From contig NZ_VSZO01000016.1 in the NCBI RefSeq assembly GCF_008312935.1, positions 1-64,000 of the forward strand: 64,000 nt of DNA. Reading direction: 5' to 3'. Shown here in pieces: positions 57,951 to 64,000 of the stretch (position 1 is the stretch's first letter; each line of letters begins with the position of its first letter). The stretch is from Roseiconus lacunae (GTDB lineage Bacteria; Planctomycetota; Planctomycetia; Pirellulales; Pirellulaceae). A program made the translations under genes and the position numbers. The notes under the pieces are model-generated. The model ran no database searches. It saw nothing but the letters and a program-made list of their open reading frames with translations, and was not told the DNA's origin.

Positions 57951-58661
57951 ATGAAGCCCTTCACTGTTCTGACTGGACGCATCCGTACCCGCGCTACCGA
58001 CGGTTGCCCACCGGTGGTCTGCATGCGCGCGTCTACGGCGAAGCAAATTGCATCAGCACAGCAATTGTGGAAGAAGCAGTTTCGACGTGTCGGGCTGATG
58101 AACGAGCCCTCTGAGGAAGACATACTTCGTACGTCGCCGACCACAAGCACCGGTGCCGAACCCGCGGAGTCTACCGACTGGACAGCGATTTCGATCAATG
58201 CATATCAAAACCAGTCACTATCAGCCGATGTTTTCGGTCGCAGGTTAGACGGACAAAGCACACGTCCCCATCGCCGTGATGATGCGACCTGCGGAGGCAT
58301 CTGTGGTACGGTCACATTGCTGGTCCCCAAAGCAGAGGACATGACGACGGGCCGGATCACACGCTTGGCCATCGATCATCCCGATCAGCGGTTAGCGTCA
58401 AGCCCGCTCGCTTATCGTCGCGTCTTTCTGGAAATGACAAGCTACCTGCACCAGGTCGCGCGGGAATACCAACTCACTCATCTCGAAGCGTTCGTGCATC
58501 CCAGACACGCCAAGCTATACCGGCGAGTCTTCAACGCGACGCCGATTGGAAAACCCTTCGCCTGCGAAGACGTTGCCGGTGCCCCCGCGCAGCTGATGAA
58601 AGCCGATATCCAGCACCCCAAGACGTTTCACCCCAGACTGCGTGCACGCTACGCGGGTTGA
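57951..58661 (+). CDS. N-acyl amino acid synthase, FeeM type (copy 2)
   Basis: This 236-residue protein is the paralogue of the one at 55023-55802. Shared blocks include ICGTVTLLVPK, GRITRLAIDHPDQR, AYRRVFLEMTSYLHQVA, HPRHAKLYRRVFNATPIGKP and the end GAPAQLMKADIQHPKTFHPR. The N-terminal ~80 residues differ from copy 1, including the CMRASTAKQIASAQQLW segment at about 24-40, as expected if the two accept different substrates. An AGAAG element lies about 10 bases before the ATG. It faces the M20D amidohydrolase gene (convergent). As FeeM-type enzymes are single-domain proteins of about 200-260 residues, it is full length. Confidence 0.78.
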   Translation: MKPFTVLTGRIRTRATDGCPPVVCMRASTAKQIASAQQLWKKQFRRVGLMNEPSEEDILRTSPTTSTGAEPAESTDWTAISINAYQNQSLSADVFGRRLDGQSTRPHRRDDATCGGICGTVTLLVPKAEDMTTGRITRLAIDHPDQRLASSPLAYRRVFLEMTSYLHQVAREYQLTHLEAFVHPRHAKLYRRVFNATPIGKPFACEDVAGAPAQLMKADIQHPKTFHPRLRARYAG

Positions 58662-58669
58662 TGGGGAGT

Positions 58670-58856
58670 GGCTAGCGGCTAGCGGCTAGCGGCTAGTTGT
58701 TAGTTGTTAGTTGTTAAGGGGAGCATCGATGATCTCTCGATGTCGCAACGCGTTGCAGATGCTTCCCATCGTCGCCTTTCGCTCCGCCGAAAGTAGCGCT
58801 GCTTTCGGTGATTCTGCCCCACCTCTAGCCACTAGCAACTAGCCTCTAGCTACTCA
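58670..58856. repeat. Heptamer tandem repeats forming an imperfect inverted repeat
   Basis: Four direct units of GGCTAGC/GGCTAGT at 58670-58697 continue as three TTGTTAG units to about 58718. Near 58825-58855 the sequence CTCTAGCCACTAGCAACTAG, followed by CCTCTAGCTACTC, is the rough inverse. The arms bracket about 105 bases that include a palindrome (GCAACGCGTTGC, 58745-58756) and a hairpin (CCGAAAG / CTTTCGG, 58787-58808). It lies exactly between two convergent genes. Confidence 0.7.
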
Positions 58857-60227
58857 ATCTCCCATCAATTCCAGGACCGCGATCACGGTCGATTCGATCC
58901 CTCGTTTGACTGCCGGTTCCGGATCGATCTTGAAGAGCGGTGAGTGGTGGCTGGGGACCATCGGCCCGCCGGCAGATTCGGCCTCGAATGCCTCTTGGGG
59001 AGTTCCGCCAATACCCCAGTAAACGGACGGAATGTCGGGTGAGGTTGTGAACACCGGAAAGTCTTCGGCCCCCATGCCCTTTTGAGTTTCCGAGATGATG
59101 TGCTCGGCACCGAGTTGCTCAGTCCACGCTTGCTTCAACCGCCGCGCAAGCGTTGCGTTGTTGTACGTCGGCGGGACGCTTTCCTTAGACACGATGACTT
59201 CGGGCAACTTGTCCTCTGGCAATCCCGCAACTCGTCCCATGTTGACGGCGATTCGGCGGATACCGTCGAGCAACGTCTTTCGCGTTTCCGCGTTGGTGTT
59301 GCGGACCGTTAACTGCAATCTTGCCTGGTCAGAAATAATGTTGTGCTTCGTGCCAGCATGAAACGAACCAACCGTCACAACACCAGCCTCGCGTGGTGCG
59401 ATCTCACGCGAAACCAGCGTTTGTAATGCGAGCACGATCTGACTGGCCAACACGATCGGGTCCTTACCGCGGTGTGGGCTGGCCCCGTGCGCGCCGATGC
59501 CATGAACGATGATGTCGACGGTATCCGAGCCAGCATAGGGACTCCCATCGACCACGTTGATCACTCCGGCTCGATTACGCGCCGACACATGAAAAGCGAG
59601 TGCAAAATCGGGTTGGCCAAATCGTTCCCACAACCGGTCTTGCTTCATCGCCCTTGCCCCCATGATCCGTTCCTCGGCGGGCTGGACGATCAACATTAAC
59701 GTTCCCGACCAAGCGTCGCGATGCTTTGACAGGTACCGCGCCGATCCGACCAAACTGGTAATGTGGACGTCATGACCACATGCATGCATGACGGGGACTT
59801 CATCACCGGTGATCGGATCATCTTGCCTCGCTTTCGATGCGTACTCCAGCCCCGACTTTTCTTCCACCGGCAACCCATCCATGTCCGCTCGCATCATCAC
59901 CGTCGGTCCCTCTCCGTTGGCGAGCAGAGCGACGATACCGGTCCCGCCGACGCCTTCGGTGACATCGAAGCCGACCGCACGAAGCTCACGCGCCATCCGC
60001 GCGGCAGTCTTAAACTCGACTAGTGATAGTTCGGGGTTGCGGTGAAAGTGGACGAACAGATCAGCGAGTGAAGCATCGTACTCGCGATCGATTTCACTCC
60101 GCAGAGCGTCCGTGGATGACTGCGATCGCGCCTGACCTGGAATACAACAGGCTGCGATAGCTGCGAGCATCATCGATCGACGGAGGTGCAACCGTCGCGC
60201 AGCCCTTGCAAAGATTAACCGAATCAT
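58854..60227 (-). CDS. Exported M20D amidohydrolase (N-acyl amino acid / hippurate hydrolase type)
   Basis: This 457-residue protein is an M20D zinc peptidase-like amidohydrolase. A signal segment (hydrophobic MMLAAIAACCIPGQA near residues 19-33) indicates export. The zinc and catalytic motifs are MHACGHDVHITS, VQPAEERIMGARAM, ALAFHVSARN and the C-terminal VPSHHSPLFK. The family hydrolyses N-acyl amino acids, hippurate and related amides. It follows, in a convergent orientation, the second N-acyl amino acid synthase, which makes turnover of N-acyl amino acids a plausible role. The family is common, so the neighbourhood may be coincidence. Confidence 0.88.
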   Translation of the reverse strand: MIRLIFARAARRLHLRRSMMLAAIAACCIPGQARSQSSTDALRSEIDREYDASLADLFVHFHRNPELSLVEFKTAARMARELRAVGFDVTEGVGGTGIVALLANGEGPTVMMRADMDGLPVEEKSGLEYASKARQDDPITGDEVPVMHACGHDVHITSLVGSARYLSKHRDAWSGTLMLIVQPAEERIMGARAMKQDRLWERFGQPDFALAFHVSARNRAGVINVVDGSPYAGSDTVDIIVHGIGAHGASPHRGKDPIVLASQIVLALQTLVSREIAPREAGVVTVGSFHAGTKHNIISDQARLQLTVRNTNAETRKTLLDGIRRIAVNMGRVAGLPEDKLPEVIVSKESVPPTYNNATLARRLKQAWTEQLGAEHIISETQKGMGAEDFPVFTTSPDIPSVYWGIGGTPQEAFEAESAGGPMVPSHHSPLFKIDPEPAVKRGIESTVIAVLELMGD

Positions 60228-60306
60228 GAATCGGACCTAGGAATGGAGTGACTTACTGGAAGCCACATCATACCGCAAGCGATTCACCATCGTTTCGCGA
60301 ACCAAA

Positions 60307-60370
60307 CGTAGCGGAAGCCTCCGAGGCTTTCGGGAAGAACGAAGCCGCCGAAACGCTCGGCGCGTTCCGC
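60307..60370. repeat. REP-like module B pair
   Basis: Inverted module B (GTAGCGGAAGCCTCCGAGGC) at 60307 and forward B (GCCGCCGAAACGCTCGGCGC) at 60344 form a B-B' arrangement in the 226-base gap before the GspM-like gene end. Confidence 0.65.
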
Positions 60371-60453
60371 AACTCATTGATCAATCCCAACCGAAACGCA
60401 CGGCGCGTTCCGCCACGCCGTCGGCACTTCAATCAGCGAATTGAGACGATGGG

Positions 60454-61635
60454 TTACTCGATTTCATCGACGGCAGCTTTCAGCGTGTTGCCGCTTTTGA
60501 GTGCGATAACTTTATCGTCAATTTCGATCTCGACTTTGTCCGCATCGATCGACTTGATGATTCCACGAACACTGCCGATTTCGAATTCATCGCCGACGCG
60601 CAGTTTCAACGTTTTGCCACGAGTCCGAACGTTCATCCACGCCGTCCAGTCTTTCGCACCTTGGACCAGTCCGGTCAGGTACGTTTGCTTGGCGTCATCG
60701 TATGCCAATTCGACCTTCGGTGGCTCTTCTTTCGGCGGCGGAGGCGGGTCGACCACTTTGACCAACAGCGTTTCGGTGGTCTTCTTGTTCGGATAACCAC
60801 TGTCAGTGATTTCGACATCGACTTTGAACTCGGTCAGCTCGTCCGATTTGACTCGGATCGTCCCGCTTCGTTGATCGATCGTGACGTTGTCATGTTCGCT
60901 GACCAGATTGAATGCCAATCGATGCTGTTCGGGATCTTTGACGTCCAGCGGAAACGCAACCTCTCGGCCGCGGACGGCTTCGAGCGTCTTGTTTCCGTTG
61001 AAGACCGGCGGCTGATTGGGCGGTTCGAACAGATTACGATTGAGAATCGGTTCGGCATAAGCGAGTTGGTCTTGTTCGACTCGCCAAGAATGCGTCTTCG
61101 GCGGCGCGGCGTTACCCGGCGCGGCACTGAGCGCGATCACATCCAGGGTGACATTGAAGATAAAACCATCGTCTCGTTTGGACGGTGTGATCTCGAATTG
61201 TTGGATCCGATGCAAGTAGTCCTTCGCCTGGATGTCGTACATCAGGTCGACGATTTGTGGCATGTCTGCCCGACCAGAGATTTTGAATTTGAACTGGTGG
61301 TACAAATCGCCGACGGGACTGGTGCCGGTTTCATTGACCGCGGGAGTCTCCACGTCATGTTTCTTGGCGACGTCAAGCAACCAACTCTGGTAGGCGTTCC
61401 GTGCCTTCTCTGTATCGCTCGGCAATGAACGGACAAGGTACTCGCCCATCTGCTTGTCGGCGATCGCGCCAAGCAATCGCTTTTCGGACAATTGCAATTG
61501 TCGATCTTGAAGCGACTCGAATCGGGTTTTACGTTGCTGAAGTGCCGACTTGTATTTGCTAAACCCCCATTGGCCAATTCCCAGGACTACCAAGCCGCCG
61601 ACCAGGATCGCTAGGACACGTTCTCGTTGGTTCAT
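60454..61635 (-). CDS. GspM/PilO-like protein with cadherin-like and PilP/GspC-like domains
   Basis: This 393-residue bitopic protein has an N-terminal membrane helix (about 8-24, VLAILVGGLVVLGIGQW), a coiled coil (~25-60) and a PilO/GspM-like ferredoxin region (to ~200). A cadherin-like domain (~215-305) ends in a Pro-rich linker (VVDPPPPPKEEPPK). The C-terminal ~80 residues (TYLTGLVQGAKDWTAWMNVR, then LRVGDEFEIGSVRGIIKSI) resemble the PilP/GspC homology region that docks to secretin. Such a fusion would link the inner platform to the outer-membrane channel. Its ATG overlaps the stop of the GspL-like gene (ATGA), so translation is coupled. Confidence 0.7.
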   Translation of the reverse strand: MNQRERVLAILVGGLVVLGIGQWGFSKYKSALQQRKTRFESLQDRQLQLSEKRLLGAIADKQMGEYLVRSLPSDTEKARNAYQSWLLDVAKKHDVETPAVNETGTSPVGDLYHQFKFKISGRADMPQIVDLMYDIQAKDYLHRIQQFEITPSKRDDGFIFNVTLDVIALSAAPGNAAPPKTHSWRVEQDQLAYAEPILNRNLFEPPNQPPVFNGNKTLEAVRGREVAFPLDVKDPEQHRLAFNLVSEHDNVTIDQRSGTIRVKSDELTEFKVDVEITDSGYPNKKTTETLLVKVVDPPPPPKEEPPKVELAYDDAKQTYLTGLVQGAKDWTAWMNVRTRGKTLKLRVGDEFEIGSVRGIIKSIDADKVEIEIDDKVIALKSGNTLKAAVDEIE

Positions 61636-63332
61636 GTCGACACCTCTTCTTCACTCTTCGATTCACTGGGCTGATCGCCGGTCGGCGCGGCTTCAGATGC
61701 CTCGTCGGTTTCAGGCGTAGCTTTGTCGTCCCCCTCCGCCGCGGACTCGTCCGTCGCGTCAACGTCACTTGTTTCAGAGTCCTCGTCGTCGTCAGGCTCA
61801 TCCGCTGGCGGCGTCATTTGTGAACCGTCATCGATTTCTTCTGTGACGGACTCATCATCGCTGCTTGCTTCGGTACTGCTTGCTTCGGTACTGGCGAGCT
61901 GTGCTTCCATCCGCTCGTATCGCAAGTTTCGCAAGTCGTTGCCGTCGACGGTGATCGTTTCGGTGAACGACCATCGATAGCGATCATCGCCTTGCTGGAC
62001 ATTGGTGTCTTTGACGACCACCCCGTGAGTTTCGTCACGAAGCGAGCTTTGCATTTGATCAATGACGCTCGATTCGGTGACGCCTCCGGTCAGCCGCAAA
62101 TAGCCACCGCCGGCGGTCAGTGCGTTTCCGTTGATCGATCGGACGATCAGTTTGTCGCTTGGCGGTGCGAGTTCGGCGAACCGCCGAAGTTCATCCAACC
62201 AGTTCACGTCGCGATCGAGAAACTGGTCGATCTTCTCCGTCCGATCGATGCTCTCGTCAGCTTGCTCGGCCGAAGGGATCAAGAGATTGATTTCATCTTG
62301 CAGCACCGCGATCTTGCGATCCCATTGGCTGAATTGCCGATAAATCATGAACCCGACCAGAAGCACCGCGGCGATCGGGATTCCGATCATCGCGATCCGA
62401 CGCAGGTGATCCGGTTTCTCTTCGGGCCGACGCCGGGGGTTCATAAAATCGATCAAGACATCCGCGTTGGCGGTGCTGCTGTTGAGCAATCCGACCAGTG
62501 GTGCGAAGCGACCGGTGTGCTCGGGCATCTTTTCGCGAGCGACTTGGACGTCAACCAAGTCAAACGGGCTGATCGCTTGGACATCGTCGCATCCGATCTT
62601 TTCCTTGATCGCGTTGACTTCGGCAGAATGCACGTCGGCATTTCCCCAGACGACAACTTTTTGCGGCGTTTTCGTTTCACCGCAAGCCATCATCGTTCGC
62701 CGCAGTTCACTAACGATCGCTCCGGGACGATGCTCCTCGTTTTCGGGCAAACGCACCGTCCGGACAAAGATCACCTTACCTTCGCGAGCGACGACGATTT
62801 CGGCGTCGTTGGCCAGCAAGTCGATCATCACCGTCACCGGCGCCGACTTTTGCTGGCCTAAATACAGCGACGCCGCCGCCAACGGACGCAACGCAACTCG
62901 TTCGAGCGGCAGATCACTTGTCGAACACAGCTCGCGTTCACGGTCAAGCTCACTCGGCGGGACCGCCGCGGCGATCAAGGTGATGCCTTCGGAGGAACGT
63001 TCGGTAACCAAAAAGTCAACGATCGCGCGATCGCTCGCCGACGCGAAACTGCGGATCGCTTGAAAGCGGACCATGTCGGGCAGTTCTTCGTCGGGAACGG
63101 CCGGCAATTGCAATTCACGCAACTCCGCTTTGCCGCGACCGATCGCGACAAGCGTTTCTGTTTTTTGCAGTCCCGCGTCGTTGACGTAGCGGCGCAGTTT
63201 TTCTGATGCCGATTCGCCTTCGTTTATCGGGATCAGTTGAATATCGGTCACCGCGACGCGGTTTCCGTTGACGTTGGCCACGACGAGTCGTAATTCGTGC
63301 GCGTCGTAGTCGAGAGCGAGTTTTTTTACCAT
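61632..63332 (-). CDS. GspL/PilM-PilN-like assembly protein
   Basis: Residues ~1-310 of this 566-residue protein show the actin-like cytoplasmic fold shared by GspL and PilM: KLALDYDAHELRLVVANV, LVAIGRGKAELRELQLP, FQAIRSFA and VWGNADVHSAEV. A membrane helix lies at about 326-347 (RIAMIGIPIAAVLLVGFMIY), followed by a PilN-type extracytoplasmic region (to ~475) and an acidic Ser/Thr/Glu tail (~480-566). It belongs to the platform of a type II secretion or type IV pilus machine. The GspK-like gene ends 9 bases upstream and the GspM-like gene overlaps its stop, so the three form one transcription unit. Confidence 0.78.
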   Translation of the reverse strand: MVKKLALDYDAHELRLVVANVNGNRVAVTDIQLIPINEGESASEKLRRYVNDAGLQKTETLVAIGRGKAELRELQLPAVPDEELPDMVRFQAIRSFASASDRAIVDFLVTERSSEGITLIAAAVPPSELDRERELCSTSDLPLERVALRPLAAASLYLGQQKSAPVTVMIDLLANDAEIVVAREGKVIFVRTVRLPENEEHRPGAIVSELRRTMMACGETKTPQKVVVWGNADVHSAEVNAIKEKIGCDDVQAISPFDLVDVQVAREKMPEHTGRFAPLVGLLNSSTANADVLIDFMNPRRRPEEKPDHLRRIAMIGIPIAAVLLVGFMIYRQFSQWDRKIAVLQDEINLLIPSAEQADESIDRTEKIDQFLDRDVNWLDELRRFAELAPPSDKLIVRSINGNALTAGGGYLRLTGGVTESSVIDQMQSSLRDETHGVVVKDTNVQQGDDRYRWSFTETITVDGNDLRNLRYERMEAQLASTEASSTEASSDDESVTEEIDDGSQMTPPADEPDDDEDSETSDVDATDESAAEGDDKATPETDEASEAAPTGDQPSESKSEEEVST

Positions 63333-63341
63333 ATCGATAGT

Positions 63342-64000
63342 CTAATTCGTATCGTCTCCGAGTACCGCCGCGGTGTTTCGAATTCCGAGAACCGAAAGAT
63401 CGAAGGCACGTCCGAGATGACTTAAGTCACGACGAAAGATGATTTTTGGATTGACCGTGGTCGCGTCGATCACCACTTCCTGGCGCGACGACAGCCCCGA
63501 GGACTCGAAATAACCCACGATCTGGGCCCGATAGACGTCGCCTCCCGCAGTCACCAGGGGCAACAATTGCCGCATTTGGTCCAAGGTCACTATCCCTTCA
63601 ACCATCGGCCAGGTCTCAAAGTTTCGGTTGGCGTCATCGGATTCTGTCGCCCGAGCTTCTAGGATCTGCCCGACTTGGTCTTCGTCCAACATCGGAATCC
63701 CGTACAGCAGTTCCGCCGAACACTCATTCAAGTTGATCCGGCCGGGCATCGTTGCCGTGTCACTGGTCGACAAAACGTCCATGATCAGAGGTAAATAATC
63801 CGCGGCAGTCAAAATGTTAAAGGGGCTCTGGTACGACACTTGTTGACCGTTATTGGAAATCGTGACCGTCGCATCGATCAAATCCAGCACTTGCGTGAAC
63901 TCCACGCTTCCGCCGGCCGACAAGTCGATCGAAGCCATCGCGTCCGCCGTCCAAACCCCTCCGTCGACAACTTCGCCATTGTTGTCATTGTTTTGTTGGT
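63342..64000 (-). CDS. gspK: GspK-like minor pseudopilin/secretion protein (partial)
   Basis: This is the 3' part of a gene that continues past the window edge: the frame stays open without a stop codon from 63938 to the last base, so the first ATG in the window (63938) is not a real start. The visible ~218 residues contain the helix-hairpin-helix-like INLNECSAELLYGIPMLDED, typical of GspK, followed by WPMVEGIVTLDQMRQLLPLV and a C-terminal beta-rich part. GspK is the tip minor pseudopilin of type II secretion. Its position directly before the GspL-like gene supports the call. Confidence 0.72.
   Translation of the reverse strand, partial: QQNNDNNGEVVDGGVWTADAMASIDLSAGGSVEFTQVLDLIDATVTISNNGQQVSYQSPFNILTAADYLPLIMDVLSTSDTATMPGRINLNECSAELLYGIPMLDEDQVGQILEARATESDDANRNFETWPMVEGIVTLDQMRQLLPLVTAGGDVYRAQIVGYFESSGLSSRQEVVIDATTVNPKIIFRRDLSHLGRAFDLSVLGIRNTAAVLGDDTN

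Noticed and set aside
58670..58718. Insertion-sequence end or integration scar at the heptamer repeats
   Set aside because: No transposase, target-site duplication or flanking gene disruption is seen; the repeats lie neatly between two intact genes.

Overview
The window looks like a chromosomal segment of a planctomycete of the family Pirellulaceae (a Rhodopirellula- or Stieleria-like organism). This is inferred from gene content. Markers are a secreted protein with a LEPR-XLL leader and a dockerin-type end, a DUF1549/DUF1553 (PSCyt/PSD) cytochrome giant followed by a DUF1501 partner, a DUF1080 plus sugar-dehydrogenase fusion, a Mg-type HemB, and long PilM/GspL-like membrane platforms. DNA is moderately GC-rich, genes lie on both strands with few long operons, and no rRNA, tRNA, CRISPR, IS element or prophage was recognised.

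Region by region. 1-3.1 kb: a LuxE/EhpF-like adenylating enzyme and a LuxC/EhpG-like aldehyde dehydrogenase, probably a carboxylate-to-aldehyde pair. 3.1-6.6 kb: lone ABC ATPase, exported MsrB, a secreted planctomycete hypothetical and a DUF6580-like membrane protein. 7.1-12.2 kb: giant secreted modular metalloprotease-like protein, followed by a terminator. 12.3-19.6 kb: minus-strand housekeeping and envelope genes (hypothetical, M48 protease, AIM24-like, small membrane protein, SMP-30 lactonase, FtsH). 19.9-23.8 kb: dxr and rseP. 24-28.3 kb: bioA, DUF1080/sugar dehydrogenase and an orphan response regulator. 28.4-31.4 kb: GH38-like protein. 32.2-38.8 kb: a three-gene operon of a PilM with an added membrane and extracytoplasmic part plus two Gly/Met-rich single-pass proteins. 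39-40.5 kb: hemB overlapping an HD hydrolase. 40.9-47.7 kb: PSCyt/WD40/DUF1549/DUF1553 protein plus DUF1501 protein. 48-55 kb: cyclophilin, PhyH dioxygenase, SDR, HflX, MaoC, FG-GAP protein and MazG. 55-60.2 kb: two FeeM-type N-acyl amino acid synthase paralogues, an unrecognised gene and an M20D amidohydrolase. 60.4-64 kb: GspM/PilO-PilP-like, GspL/PilM-PilN-like and GspK-like genes; the last runs off the window.

The strongest candidates for undescribed biology are: (i) the 55-60.2 kb island, where two N-acyl amino acid synthases surround an unknown gene and lie beside an enzyme class that hydrolyses N-acyl amino acids; (ii) the two PilM/GspL-type platforms with unusual fusions and Met/Gly-rich segments; (iii) a family of REP-like palindromic elements in at least eleven intergenic sites, made of two recurring modules; and (iv) the carboxylate-reductase pair at the left end. 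Functional statements rest on motif reading only; no database search was possible.
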